A stretch of DNA of 64,000 nt from Christensenella sp. UBA7703 (lineage in GTDB: Bacteria > Bacillota > Clostridia > Christensenellales > CAG-138), in NCBI GenBank assembly GCA_002482505.1, contig DLGD01000039.1, positions 8,954 through 72,953 on the forward strand. Direction: 5' to 3'. The notes beneath the pieces are model-generated. The model was not told the DNA's origin. It searched no databases and was given only the letters and a program-made list of their open reading frames with translations. The position numbers were made by a program, and so were the translations under genes. Shown here piece by piece: positions 49,239-58,458 of the stretch. Positions within the stretch are counted from its first letter, which is position 1. Every line of letters begins with the position of its first letter.

Positions 49239-50483
49239 ATGTGCGATACGCTTGGCGTGCTCCACGGCTCCTATGCGCTCTTTGGCAAAAACAGCGACCG
49301 CAGCCCGAATGAAACGCAGGTGACGGAGCTTTACCCCGCGCGCGTCTATGACGGCGGCGAGGTCGCCTGCACCTATCGACTGATTCCGCAGGCACGCGAG
49401 ACGCTGAGCGTGCTGCTCTCGCGTCCGGTTTGGATGTGGGGTGCGGAGATTGGCGTCAACGAAGCGGGTGTCGCCATCGGCAACGAGGCGGTGTTCACCA
49501 AGGGGAAATACGGAGCGCCTTCGCTGACGGGTATGGATCTGCTGCGCCTCGCGCTGGAACGCGCGGAGAGCGCGGAGCGCGCGGTCAACGTGATCATCGA
49601 GCTGCTCGAAACCTATGGCCAGGGCGGCAACTGCGGCTTTGACCACACGTTTTATTATGACAACGCCTTCCTGATTCAGGACAAAAGCAGTCTCTTCGTC
49701 CTCGAAACCTGCCGCAAAAACTGGGTGGTAAAAAGCTATCAAAAAGCTTCTATCAGCAACCGGCTTTCGATTGGTGCGGACGGGGAGCGCTACGGCGGCG
49801 GCGTTTGCGATTTTGCAAAGACGTATTCCGACCCGCTGTATTCCTATTTTTCCGGCAGCAAACAGCGAAAGGAAGCCAGCGCCTGCGCCCTGCCAACCGC
49901 AACCACAGAAGCCGATCTCATGCGCGCGCTCAGAGGGCACAACGCGAAGGTTGCCAACCCGTTTGCCGAAGGGTCTGTTTCGAGCTGCTGCATGCACTTT
50001 GGCGGCATGGTGGGCGACCACACGACCGCGAGCATGGTCATCCGCCTCGACGACAATGCGCCTACGGTCTATCTCACGGGAAGCTCTACCCCGTGTGTCT
50101 CGCTCTATAAACCCTATCGTTTCGGCAACCCCGCGCGGCTGCCCGTGATTCAGCCCGGCGACGAAGCAGGCGCGCGCTACTGGCGCGAAGCAGAAGCGTT
50201 TCGCCGCCAACTGATCGGCAAGATCGTACCCGCGGAGTTTTACGCGGAGCGGGACGCGCTGGAACAAAGCTGGCAAAGGGATGTTTCCTCCGACGCAAAC
50301 GCGATGGACGAGCTGCTCTCCCGCGCGATTGCCGAGGAAGCCGCCTTCTATGCAAAATTTGACCCCTGCACGTTTGCCGCAGCGCCGATGAAGAAGGCGT
50401 TCGCGAAAAACTGGCAGAAAAAGAACGCGGCGTTTACGCCCGCCGCACAACAAAACACACAGGAGTCAGAAAGCAAAGCATGA
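49239..50483 (+). CDS. C69 family (secernin-like) dipeptidase
   Basis: 414 residues from ATG 49239 with AGGAGG 11 bases upstream; an in-frame start at 49149 has no site and would hide the key residue. The protein begins MCDTLG: after Met removal Cys2 is the N-terminal nucleophile of an Ntn hydrolase. FGKNSDRSPNETQ (15-27) and NEAGVAIGNEAVFTK (about 67-81) are the family's PepD/secernin motifs. It hydrolyses dipeptides and related amides. The serine hydrolase starts within the stop codon, so they form an operon that may recycle peptides or cell-wall fragments. Confidence 0.9.
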   Translation: MCDTLGVLHGSYALFGKNSDRSPNETQVTELYPARVYDGGEVACTYRLIPQARETLSVLLSRPVWMWGAEIGVNEAGVAIGNEAVFTKGKYGAPSLTGMDLLRLALERAESAERAVNVIIELLETYGQGGNCGFDHTFYYDNAFLIQDKSSLFVLETCRKNWVVKSYQKASISNRLSIGADGERYGGGVCDFAKTYSDPLYSYFSGSKQRKEASACALPTATTEADLMRALRGHNAKVANPFAEGSVSSCCMHFGGMVGDHTTASMVIRLDDNAPTVYLTGSSTPCVSLYKPYRFGNPARLPVIQPGDEAGARYWREAEAFRRQLIGKIVPAEFYAERDALEQSWQRDVSSDANAMDELLSRAIAEEAAFYAKFDPCTFAAAPMKKAFAKNWQKKNAAFTPAAQQNTQESESKA

Positions 50484-51682
50484 CGATTGACCCGAGACAA
50501 CGGCTGGAAGAGGGAATTTCCCATCTGGTGGAGGAGCGAAAGATCATCAGCGGCATCGCGGTGTCCTATGGCGATCTTGCGCAAGGCGAGGCGTTTTCCC
50601 GCGGAAATCTGCGGGAGGTGCGCCTTGAAAACGGCGTTTTTATACCGGATGCAGCCCTGCTGGAGAACGATTCCGTCTTCGACCTTGCCTCGGTGAGCAA
50701 GCTCTTTACCTGTATCGCCGTGCTGCAACTTATCGAGCGCGGCAAGCTCCGGCTCGATCAAACCGTCGGCAGTGTAGATAAGCGCTTTTCGCATATTGCG
50801 GATGTTTCCATCGAAGAGTTGCTCTGTTTCCGCGCAAACCTGCAAACCACCATGCGGATGGACGCGGCTGCCACCGCCGAAGAAGCGGAGCAATTGCTGT
50901 TTGATATTCGCCTTGGCGCGCCGCCCGTGCGAAAGTTTTATACCGACATGGGCGCAATGGTGCTCAAATACATCGTCGAATCCACTTCCGATACGCTCTT
51001 TTGGGATTTTCTGCAGGAGAACATCATTCTTCCGCTCGGTATGGCGCGAACGTTTGCCAAGGTACCCGCATCGCTCCTGCCGCAAACCGTGGACTGCAAC
51101 TATGAACGGCGGATTGTGGGCGGCAAATTCTGGCTGGACACCGACTGCCCGCCGGGCACGGTGCACGACCCCAAAGCGCGTCTGCTCAACACCGCCCGCC
51201 CGGCGCCCTGCGGACACGCGGGGTTGTTCGCGAGCCTCGACGACATGACGAAGCTTGCGCGGGGGCTGCTTGGCGGCGCGCTGCTGAGCCGCAAAACCCT
51301 GCTCGAAATCGGCGTGAACCGCACGGGCGGCAAGCTGCCGGACGGCAGCGATTCGCAATATATGGGCTATCTATGCTATTCCAAGCAGCCGGTGCAGACC
51401 TTCAGCGAAGTACCCGCGTATTTCGGGGAAAAGACCATCGCGCTCAACGGCTTTACGGGCAATCATTTCTCCGTCGATCCAGAGAAAAACCAGTTTATGA
51501 TTTTGCTCGCGAACCGCATCCACAACCGCGCGACGACCGTGACCGGGCGCGCAAACCCGGAGGACAAGACCGAAACCATCCTCTGGGACGACGGTAACAC
51601 CTACATCGTCTCGCAAAACTTTGTCTATACGAAGGATAAATTCCTCAAGAACCACATCGGAGATATTCTGGCGGGGTATTGA
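50480..51682 (+). CDS. Serine hydrolase (beta-lactamase/DD-peptidase class C fold)
   Basis: 400 residues. The SxxK motif is SVSK (about residues 70-73, in DLASVSKLF), the Tyr motif is YTDM (about 154-157), and the late ALNGFTGNHFSVDP replaces the KTG triad strand, with Thr-Gly present. No signal peptide, so the enzyme is cytoplasmic, unlike cell-wall peptidases. Similar proteins include esterases and beta-lactamase family hydrolases acting on small esters. It overlaps the dipeptidase gene as ATGA and is followed by a terminator. Substrate is not known. Confidence 0.88.
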   Translation: MTIDPRQRLEEGISHLVEERKIISGIAVSYGDLAQGEAFSRGNLREVRLENGVFIPDAALLENDSVFDLASVSKLFTCIAVLQLIERGKLRLDQTVGSVDKRFSHIADVSIEELLCFRANLQTTMRMDAAATAEEAEQLLFDIRLGAPPVRKFYTDMGAMVLKYIVESTSDTLFWDFLQENIILPLGMARTFAKVPASLLPQTVDCNYERRIVGGKFWLDTDCPPGTVHDPKARLLNTARPAPCGHAGLFASLDDMTKLARGLLGGALLSRKTLLEIGVNRTGGKLPDGSDSQYMGYLCYSKQPVQTFSEVPAYFGEKTIALNGFTGNHFSVDPEKNQFMILLANRIHNRATTVTGRANPEDKTETILWDDGNTYIVSQNFVYTKDKFLKNHIGDILAGY

Positions 51683-51722
51683 GGCCAATGGATAAATGAT
51701 TTATCTTGCTTTCGGGTAATCA

Positions 51723-51760
51723 AAAAAGCCGGCGCGTTGGTACAAACGCGTCGGCTTTTT
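51723..51760. terminator. Bidirectional terminator
   Basis: AAAAAGCCGGCGCGTT pairs with AACGCGTCGGCTTTTT (one G-U) between the convergent serine hydrolase and transporter genes. Confidence 0.92.
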
Positions 51761-51773
51761 TCTGCTTGCGGAG

Positions 51774-52673
51774 TTATTCCGCCTCGGCGTTGCGCTCCGC
51801 CGTCAGCCGCCGGGAGGCGCGCCGCTCAAACAGCAGATTCAGTGCAAGGCCAAGGGCAACCAATACCCCGCCGATGATATTCGCGGTAGAAAACGCGCCG
51901 TCGAGGAGCGCATCGATCATCACGCCCGTAAACACCTGACCAACAAACATCAGGAGCGTGATATAGAGCTGCGGAATCTTCACCACAACGATGTTGCTTA
52001 GCCAAACCGTGACCACGCCGATTGCGCCGCCAAGGTAAATCCACCAGTTTGGCAAAAGCACAAGCCCCGCCCAGATCGCTTCGTTTCTGCCAAAGAGCAA
52101 AAACACGGGAACCGCCGTGGCAAGTCCGCAGACATAGTTGAAAAAGGTGCTGATATACACGCTGGTTTCGTCCGCCAGGCGCGCATTGTAGGAGCGGGAG
52201 ATCACCAGCAACACGCCGGAGAGAAACACCGCAAGCACGGGCCAGAGCGCGAACCCGCCGCCCATCATCCAGCCGATTCCACCCGCAACCAGCAGGATGC
52301 CGGGAATTTGATAGGCGCGAAACGGGTGTTTCTTCATGCCGAACCAGCCGAACTGATCCACCAGCGCACCGGCGATGCTCTGCCCAAGCAACCCGAGCGC
52401 GAGGATGGCCGAGAGGCTGATTTTGCCAAAGGCGAAGTTGACGCTCGCGGTGGTTGCAACACCGAGCACACCGCCGATATACAGATACCACGGCAATCGC
52501 TTTGCAAACGGCTTTTCGCGCCGCGCGAGGATAATCCCCCCGATGAGGATGAGGCCTACGATATGGATGATGACCGTTGCGGAATACATGCCGTAGAGCG
52601 TGGTCAGCCCGCCGTTGACGGCGATCATCACGGCGACAAGGATTCCGATCATCAGAGATGCAAAATAGTACAT
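51774..52673 (-). CDS. DMT-superfamily transporter, DUF606/YdcZ type
   Basis: 299 residues with about ten membrane helices in two homologous halves. The first half has AVNGGLTTLYGMYSATVIIHIVGLI, the second NWWIYLGGAIGVVTVWLSNIVVVKIP; YdcZ proteins are usually single-half, here fused into one duplicated protein. The divergent Crp/Fnr regulator and a shared site suggest induction under the same signal. Substrate is unknown; related transporters are linked to metabolites or metals. Confidence 0.82.
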   Translation of the reverse strand: MYYFASLMIGILVAVMIAVNGGLTTLYGMYSATVIIHIVGLILIGGIILARREKPFAKRLPWYLYIGGVLGVATTASVNFAFGKISLSAILALGLLGQSIAGALVDQFGWFGMKKHPFRAYQIPGILLVAGGIGWMMGGGFALWPVLAVFLSGVLLVISRSYNARLADETSVYISTFFNYVCGLATAVPVFLLFGRNEAIWAGLVLLPNWWIYLGGAIGVVTVWLSNIVVVKIPQLYITLLMFVGQVFTGVMIDALLDGAFSTANIIGGVLVALGLALNLLFERRASRRLTAERNAEAE

Positions 52674-52776
52674 GCGTTGGGTTTCTCCGGGTCAATGTTC
52701 GCCTTGGCGGAGCTGGTTTTCTGCGCCCGCCGCGATGGATGACACTCTGAGTATAGAGCGCGGTCTTGACGCGGCA

Positions 52777-52792
52777 TATGACATATGTCACA
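52777..52792. promoter_or_regulatory. Crp/Fnr-type operator between regulator and transporter
   Basis: On the - strand TGTGA-CATATG-TCATA: one half is a perfect Crp half site and the other matches 4 of 5, with a perfect TGACATATGTCA palindrome inside. Its centre is about 41.5 bp upstream of the expected start of the transporter transcript (-10 TATACT at 52750-52755, poor -35), the classical class II activator position. Confidence 0.65.
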
Positions 52793-52825
52793 CTAAGAAT
52801 AAAACAATACGCTGTGAGGAAACGC

Positions 52826-53479
52826 ATGCAAAAGCAAAAACTACCCGCGAAATACGCGCCCGCTCTGGCGGAATACGCGCTGGATTGGCTGGATCTTTCC
52901 GCCGCGGTGCTGATCCGTTTTGAGCGCTGCGAATGGATGCTGCTTGCCGAGCAGGAGATTTCCTATCTGTATGTGATGCTTTCCGGCAAAGCAAAGGTCT
53001 GCATGAGCGACGCAAGCGGACGAAATCTGCTGCTTTGCTATTATGTTTCGGAAGGGATCATGGGCGACGTGGAGCTGATGATGGGACGGCACGAGGCGAT
53101 CTCCGCCGTGCAGGCCGTCTCCGCGGTCGAATGCATCGGTTTGCCGCTGAGCGTCTACGCACCCGCGCTGTTTTCACACCTTCCGTTTGTGCTCCGCGCG
53201 GCAAAAGGGCTCGCCATCAAGCTGCACGACAGCGTCGCGAGCACGTCGGAAATCATCCTGCGTCCGTTCGAGGCACGCTTAAGCAGCTATCTGTTGCAGA
53301 GCGCGCAGGGAGGGGTGTTCTCCGAGCGTTTGATCGACGTTGCCGAGCAGCTCGGGGTGAGTTATCGCCATCTGTTGCGCGCGCTCAAAGCGCTTTGTGA
53401 AGAGGGTGTGTTGGAGAAGCGCAAGGACGGGTATCATGTTTTGAAAGAGTCAGAACTGCACAAAAAAGCCACCGTGTAA
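52826..53479 (+). CDS. Crp/Fnr-family transcriptional regulator (YeiL-like)
   Basis: 217 residues from ATG 52826, GAGGA upstream. N-terminal cyclic-nucleotide-binding barrel (about 30-130: LAEQEISYLYVMLSGKAKV, GIMGDVELMMG), long dimerisation helix (about 133-160) and a C-terminal helix-turn-helix (about 185-212; VAEQLGVSYRHLLRALKALCEEGVL). Like YeiL, it has the barrel without an obvious cAMP-binding Arg/Ser set, and no N-terminal Fe-S cysteines of FNR. It is divergent from the DUF606 transporter with a Crp-type site between. Confidence 0.87.
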   Translation: MQKQKLPAKYAPALAEYALDWLDLSAAVLIRFERCEWMLLAEQEISYLYVMLSGKAKVCMSDASGRNLLLCYYVSEGIMGDVELMMGRHEAISAVQAVSAVECIGLPLSVYAPALFSHLPFVLRAAKGLAIKLHDSVASTSEIILRPFEARLSSYLLQSAQGGVFSERLIDVAEQLGVSYRHLLRALKALCEEGVLEKRKDGYHVLKESELHKKATV

Positions 53480-53491
53480 ACGGCGGCTTTT
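53464..53491. terminator. Bidirectional terminator overlapping crp-like stop codon
   Basis: AAAAGCC-CCGT arms pair with ACGG-GGCTTTT, with one mismatch; the GTAA loop contains the TAA stop codon of the regulator gene. Confidence 0.8.
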
Positions 53492-53513
53492 GCGCTGTAC
53501 GGTATTGTGTTGC

Positions 53514-54290
53514 CTACACGGAAGCTTTGATTGATTCGGGCTTCACCGCACGGGTGGCGACAAAGGTTGGAATATTCATCTCGTGCAGCTTACCGTATCC
53601 GTTGACATCCTCAAACAAATGTGTGAGCACAAACCCCGCCTTGAGCTGGCCGCCGACCTGCTCCTCAAGCGTATGGGAAAACTGTACGCCGTCGTCGGTT
53701 TTTTGCAGCTCCTCCATCAGTTCGGGATCGCTGAGCGGGTCAAACGGGAGGCTGTGCTTGAGTTCCGTCTCCTCGTTGTCAAAGATATAATTGATGCCGT
53801 TGTCGAGCCCCGCAAGCAGCACCCCACCGGGCTTGAGGACGCGGAAGCATTCGCGCCAGAGCGGCTCCACCTCGCGGATATAGCAATTGGACACAGGATG
53901 CACGATGATGTCGAAGCTCCCGTCTGCAAACGGCAACGGCTTGGACATATCCGCGCGGACGATGTTGATCTGGTATCCTTCCCGCTCGGATACCATGCGT
54001 TCGCTCTCCAGCTGCCGCTCGGAATAGTCCAGCACGGTGCAGACGGCGCCCGCCGCCGCAAACAGCGGCATCTGCTGCCCGCCGCCGCAGGCAAGCCCAA
54101 GCAGCGACTTTCCCTTGAGATCGGGAAACCACTCCGCCGGAACGGGCTTGGTTGGCGTGAGCACGATGCTCCAGGAGCCTTCTTTTGCTGCGAGATACTG
54201 CTCGTGCGTAATGGGTCTGCCCCATTCCCAGCCGTTCTCGACCCAACGGTCGATGGTTTTTGCATTGATGTCCTGATAATTTTCACTCAT
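53514..54290 (-). CDS. SAM-dependent methyltransferase (class I)
   Basis: 258 residues. Motif I LLGLACGGGQQMPLFAAAGA (about 80-99) is the SAM glycine loop, motif II VLDYSERQLESERM (about 101-115), motif III RADMSKPLPFADGSFDIIVHPV (about 127-148), with a C-terminal helical region FVLTHLFEDVNGYGKLHEM. The N-terminus WVENGWEWGRPITHEQYL resembles small-molecule methyltransferases of the UbiE/UbiG class. Substrate unknown. It follows the polytopic membrane protein gene by 65 bases. Confidence 0.9.
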   Translation of the reverse strand: MSENYQDINAKTIDRWVENGWEWGRPITHEQYLAAKEGSWSIVLTPTKPVPAEWFPDLKGKSLLGLACGGGQQMPLFAAAGAVCTVLDYSERQLESERMVSEREGYQINIVRADMSKPLPFADGSFDIIVHPVSNCYIREVEPLWRECFRVLKPGGVLLAGLDNGINYIFDNEETELKHSLPFDPLSDPELMEELQKTDDGVQFSHTLEEQVGGQLKAGFVLTHLFEDVNGYGKLHEMNIPTFVATRAVKPESIKASV

Positions 54291-54354
54291 ATCTTGATTC
54301 TCCGAATTTCGTTTCTTTATTTCGTTTCTTTTTTCGATTTATACTGGAACTTGC

Positions 54355-55884
54355 TTACTCTTGTACCTGATCTTGCTTTTTCCGGGCAATATCTGCCTCC
54401 ATCTGCGCATACAGGCCGCTGCGGGCGTGGTCTTGATGCACGCATCCCGCATTCGCCGGATGGAACGCGCCCGCGCAGTCCAGCCCCGCGTCCGTTGCCG
54501 GAATGTCGCCAAGGTTGAGCGCCCCGCGATTGACGCAGGCATCGTATTTGGAGCGTTCCTTAGCGCGCGGCTGAGTGCCGATCATCGCAAACACGCCATA
54601 TGCCGCAAAGATCATCAAAATCGGCATCCCGATTGCGCGGGTGATCATCTGCCGGTCGCTGAAGAGATGCGCCACCGCCCACGCAAGAAATACCCAAAGC
54701 AGCAGGTCTCCCGCGCCGCCGCGCCGCCGGAGCAAACCGCCGATCCACGCAAAAAGCAGAATACCCGCGATGTAGAAGAAGTCCAGCAGGCGGATTCCCT
54801 CACGATAGGGCGCAAACGCAGAGGCGGAAAACGAGATTGTTTCGGTTGCGGCGGACAGCGCCGCGTCTTTCTCCAGCCAAAGTTTGGTGAGGTTTTGGTC
54901 GAGCCGCACGGGCCTGCCCTGCAGGTCATATCCTTTTTGCAGCGTGTCCCAATGCAACGCATCCAGGATTGCTTCCCCATCCCGCGCCTGCGCTGCGGCA
55001 CCCGCGGCGGTTGCGTCAGGCAGGTTGCCGTCGATCATACCCGCACCCGAAAGGGAAGGCGTAAGCGCGCGGAGCGAGATTATCACGGCGCAAAACGCGA
55101 GCGCGATCAGGAGAAGCCGCACGGGCTCTTTTTCGATTTTGAACGAACCCAACAGCAAGACAAGCCAGAATACGCCGAACGCAAGCGCGATGACCCAAAC
55201 GGAGGCAAGCGCCGCGCCCGAGAGCGCGAGCGAAAGCCCACCCAGCGCGGCAAACGCCACCGCGCGCCCGCGCCGGAGCGCGGAGAGCGAAACCAGCGCA
55301 AACAAAACGGCAAGCAGCGCCAGCAGCACCACAACCTGCATCATTGGCTGCTCCAAACTCAGAAAAATACCCGCCGGATACAGCGCAAAGAGAAGCCCAG
55401 CCGCGGGCGCGCTGCCGTCGTCCAGCCGGCGCGCGATCAGATAGACCACCACGGCGCTGAGCGAGGCGACCGCGCAAAGCAGCAGCGCAGGCAGATTCTC
55501 CGGCAAAAAGAACGCGGCAAGGTTCAACCGCGCAAACACGCCGCCGCCGAACGCAGGCGCGCGCACAGCAAGAAGCACCAGCGCACGCTGCAGCAGCGCA
55601 ACGAGAAAAATCGCAACCACCCAGAGCGCGGGCATGCGCCGCACCCGGCAGTTTGCCCAACGAATGCAAAACACCGCACAAAGCGCAAGCGCAAAATAGC
55701 CAACCAACAGCCAGGCAAAGCGCGGCGTGGTCAGCAGTTCCCCGCGCAGAAGATAGGCAAAGTGTTTGTAGCGAATGATGATATATCCCGTCAGCACAAG
55801 GAACCCAAGCGTGACGATCATGGACATCAGCCGGACGAACCCCTGTTTTCCGCCCCGGTCAAAAAAAAGACTGTTTGGGCGCAT
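54355..55884 (-). CDS. Polytopic membrane protein, glycosyltransferase-like, unknown
   Basis: 509 residues from ATG 55884 (GGAG nine bases upstream). About 11 hydrophobic helices fill residues 20-290 and 370-455, with an extracytoplasmic loop around 300-370 containing LHWDTLQKGYDLQGR. The overall layout resembles GT-C-type mannosyl/arabinosyl transferases (GT39-like) but no DxD/ExD loop was clearly identified. The last 60 residues are hydrophilic with four Cys and several His/Asp, unlike the rest. Unknown function. The gene is strongly G+C-rich. Confidence 0.6.
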   Translation of the reverse strand: MRPNSLFFDRGGKQGFVRLMSMIVTLGFLVLTGYIIIRYKHFAYLLRGELLTTPRFAWLLVGYFALALCAVFCIRWANCRVRRMPALWVVAIFLVALLQRALVLLAVRAPAFGGGVFARLNLAAFFLPENLPALLLCAVASLSAVVVYLIARRLDDGSAPAAGLLFALYPAGIFLSLEQPMMQVVVLLALLAVLFALVSLSALRRGRAVAFAALGGLSLALSGAALASVWVIALAFGVFWLVLLLGSFKIEKEPVRLLLIALAFCAVIISLRALTPSLSGAGMIDGNLPDATAAGAAAQARDGEAILDALHWDTLQKGYDLQGRPVRLDQNLTKLWLEKDAALSAATETISFSASAFAPYREGIRLLDFFYIAGILLFAWIGGLLRRRGGAGDLLLWVFLAWAVAHLFSDRQMITRAIGMPILMIFAAYGVFAMIGTQPRAKERSKYDACVNRGALNLGDIPATDAGLDCAGAFHPANAGCVHQDHARSGLYAQMEADIARKKQDQVQE

Positions 55885-56013
55885 GCGCCACTCCTTTATC
55901 GCTCTGCTCACGAGACCGTATGCCCGTAGTATACGAGATACTGCCTCTCAGCGTCAAACGTTGTCTTTGCCCCCCGTCTGTGCGCAAGTCACGCGGGCAA
56001 AAACGCGCGCGAA

Positions 56014-56042
56014 TTGCTTTTTTACCAAAGCTTCGTTATACT
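56014..56042 (+). promoter_or_regulatory. Sigma-A promoter of trxB operon
   Basis: TTGCTT (56014-56019), 17-bp spacer, TATACT (56037-56042); leader about 35 bases. Confidence 0.7.
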
Positions 56043-56083
56043 AATAAGTACTTTTTAGAGTGAATCGTGGAGGTTTTTTTCGT

Positions 56084-56998
56084 ATGCATTCGGATATCGC
56101 AATCATCGGCGGCGGACCTGCCGGGTTAACCGCGGGCTTGTATGCCGCGCGTGGCGGCGCAAGCGTCACCCTCTATGAAGAGCTCTTCCCCGGCGGACAG
56201 ATTGCAAAAACGCCATTGGTGGAAAACTATCCCGGTTTTCCGGACGGCGTGGTCGGCTATGAAGTCGGTTCCCTGCTGCAAAAACAGGCGGAAAAGTTCG
56301 GCCTAAAGGTGGAATACGCGGGCGCAACCGCCCTCGTGCTCAACGAAAACCCGAAGCGCATCGTCCTGCCGGATCGCGAAGACACGGCAAAAGCCGTCAT
56401 CCTCTGCATGGGCGCGCATGCCCGTTCCCTCGGCGTCCCGCGGGAAGACGCGCTCACGGGTGCGGGGGTGAGCTATTGCGCGACCTGCGACGGCGCGTTC
56501 TTTAAAGAAAAGGCGGTCGCGGTAGTCGGCGGCGGAGACACGGCGATTTCGGACGCACTGTATCTGTCCCGCTTTTGCACAAGCGTGACGGTCGTGCACC
56601 GCCGGGACGAGTTCCGCGCGGCAGCAGTACTGGTCGAAAAAGCGAAATCCGTCCCCAACATCCATTTTGCGCTGTCCTGCGTCCCGCTCAGTCTCGCGGG
56701 AGACACCCATGTCGAAGGGCTTGAAATCATGGACCTCAAGACATCCGTTCCCCGCATGCTGTCCGTCTCCGGCGTGTTCGTCGCGGTCGGCATCACGCCG
56801 CAGAGCGCGCTGGTCAAAGGCGTGGTCACGATGAACGAAGGCGGCAGCATCCTCACCGACGAACTGATGAAGACCAACATCCCCGGTGTGTATGCAGCCG
56901 GTGATATCCGCAACACGCCGCTTCGGCAGGTGATTACCGCCTGCGCGGACGGCGCGGTTGCCGCAACCAGCGCGCTGGAGTTCATCTCCTGCCACTGA
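56084..56998 (+). CDS. trxB: Thioredoxin-disulfide reductase
   Basis: 304 residues from ATG 56084 (GGAGG upstream). FAD dinucleotide motif GGGPAGLTAGLYAAR (10-24), redox pair CATC (about 132-135), NAD(P)H motif GGGDTAISDALYLS (about 151-164) and AAGDIRNTPLRQV (about 272-284). It keeps thioredoxin or a thioredoxin-like protein reduced, either with NADPH or, in some clostridia, with ferredoxin. It heads a run of housekeeping genes (glmM, nth, obg). Confidence 0.95.
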   Translation: MHSDIAIIGGGPAGLTAGLYAARGGASVTLYEELFPGGQIAKTPLVENYPGFPDGVVGYEVGSLLQKQAEKFGLKVEYAGATALVLNENPKRIVLPDREDTAKAVILCMGAHARSLGVPREDALTGAGVSYCATCDGAFFKEKAVAVVGGGDTAISDALYLSRFCTSVTVVHRRDEFRAAAVLVEKAKSVPNIHFALSCVPLSLAGDTHVEGLEIMDLKTSVPRMLSVSGVFVAVGITPQSALVKGVVTMNEGGSILTDELMKTNIPGVYAAGDIRNTPLRQVITACADGAVAATSALEFISCH

Positions 56999-57046
56999 GC
57001 GCATCCTTTCGAACTCAACCAACCAGACAGGAGAATCAACTGCTCT

Positions 57047-58405
57047 ATGGGTAGACTTTTTGGAACGGACGGCGTTCGCGGCATCGCAAACCGTGACCTG
57101 GACTGCACTCTGGCGTTCAAAATCGGCGCGGTCGGCGCATTTGTGCTCACCAACGAAGTGCATTCCCCGCGCATCCTTGTTGGCATGGACACGCGAAAGT
57201 CCGGCACCATGCTGGGCGCCGCGCTTTCGGCGGGCATCTGCTCCGTCGGCGGAGACGTGCTGGATGTCGGCATTCTGCCGACTCCCGCAATGGCGTATCT
57301 TGTGCGTCTGTACGAAGCGGACGCGGCGGTGATGATCTCCGCCTCCCACAACACGATGGAATACAACGGCATCAAATGGTTTGACAAGAACGGTTTCAAA
57401 CTGCTCGACGAAATTGAAGACCGCATCGAATCCATCATACAAAGCGGCGAAGAGCTGCCCCGTCCGGAAGGGCGCGATGTCGGTCGCGTGATCTCCGCCG
57501 TCCGCGCGAAGAAGGACTATTGCGACTATCTTGTGGAGCAATCCGATTATCGCTTTGAGGGGTTAAGGATCGTGCTGGACTGCGCGCATGGTTCGTCGTC
57601 CTTTATTGCAAAGGAAGTATTCGAACGCCTCGGCGCGGAAGTCATCGCAAAATCCTGCGCGCCGGACGGCATCAACATCAACGACCACTGCGGGAGCACG
57701 CACCCCGAGCGCCTGCAGGAAATGGTGGTCAATTACGGCGCGGACCTCGGCTTCGCGTTTGACGGCGACGCGGATCGCTTGATCTCCTGCGACGAATACG
57801 GCAACATCGTAGACGGCGACCAGGCGATGGGCATCCTCGCGCTGCATATGCACAGCAAGGGCACGCTGGCAAAGGACACGCTGGTGCTGACCGTGATGAG
57901 CAATCTGGGACTTAAGAACGCGCTCAAGGAAGCGGGCGTGAGCATTGTGGAAACAAAGGTTGGCGATCGCTACGTGCTCGAGAGCATGCTGGCAAACGGC
58001 TACTCCATCGGCGGCGAACAGAGCGGGCACATCATCCTCTTGAGCAAAAATACCACGGGAGACGGCATGATGAGCGCAATCGCGCTGCTTGGCGTGGTCG
58101 CGGAGTCGAAAAAGCGCTTGAGCAAGCTCGCCGCGCGCATTGAGCAATATCCACAGGTTCTGGTCAACGTCATCGTGGACAACGAGAAGAAGGCCGACGC
58201 GCTGGCGGATGATGAACTCAGCGCGCTCACAAAAGAAATTGAGAACAAGCTCGGCAAAAACGGACGCGTGCTGATCCGCGCCAGCGGCACAGAGCCGCTC
58301 GTGCGCATCATGATCGAAGGACAAGATGAAAAGTCGATCCTCGATCAGGCGCTCTCGCTGGCGCACATCATCGTGCGCAAATACAACGGAAAGATTCGCA
58401 CCTGA
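57047..58405 (+). CDS. glmM: Phosphoglucosamine mutase
   Basis: 452 residues, full length. N-terminal GTDGVRG (6-12), catalytic serine loop SASHNTMEYNG (about 102-112), metal-binding DGDADR (about 243-248), sugar-binding GEQSGH (about 325-330), phosphate-binding RASGTEPLVRIMIEG (about 412-426). It converts glucosamine-6-P to glucosamine-1-P for UDP-GlcNAc and peptidoglycan. It starts 48 bases after trxB. Confidence 0.96.
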   Translation: MGRLFGTDGVRGIANRDLDCTLAFKIGAVGAFVLTNEVHSPRILVGMDTRKSGTMLGAALSAGICSVGGDVLDVGILPTPAMAYLVRLYEADAAVMISASHNTMEYNGIKWFDKNGFKLLDEIEDRIESIIQSGEELPRPEGRDVGRVISAVRAKKDYCDYLVEQSDYRFEGLRIVLDCAHGSSSFIAKEVFERLGAEVIAKSCAPDGININDHCGSTHPERLQEMVVNYGADLGFAFDGDADRLISCDEYGNIVDGDQAMGILALHMHSKGTLAKDTLVLTVMSNLGLKNALKEAGVSIVETKVGDRYVLESMLANGYSIGGEQSGHIILLSKNTTGDGMMSAIALLGVVAESKKRLSKLAARIEQYPQVLVNVIVDNEKKADALADDELSALTKEIENKLGKNGRVLIRASGTEPLVRIMIEGQDEKSILDQALSLAHIIVRKYNGKIRT

Positions 58406-58458
58406 CGATTCCCGCCTTGGAACAGGCAAACTCGATTGGATTGGAAAACTGCACTGAA

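Noticed and set aside
54361..55929. 522-codon + strand frame opposite the polytopic membrane gene
   Set aside because: Arg/Lys-rich low-complexity product antisense to a gene with clear membrane helices; a composition artefact.
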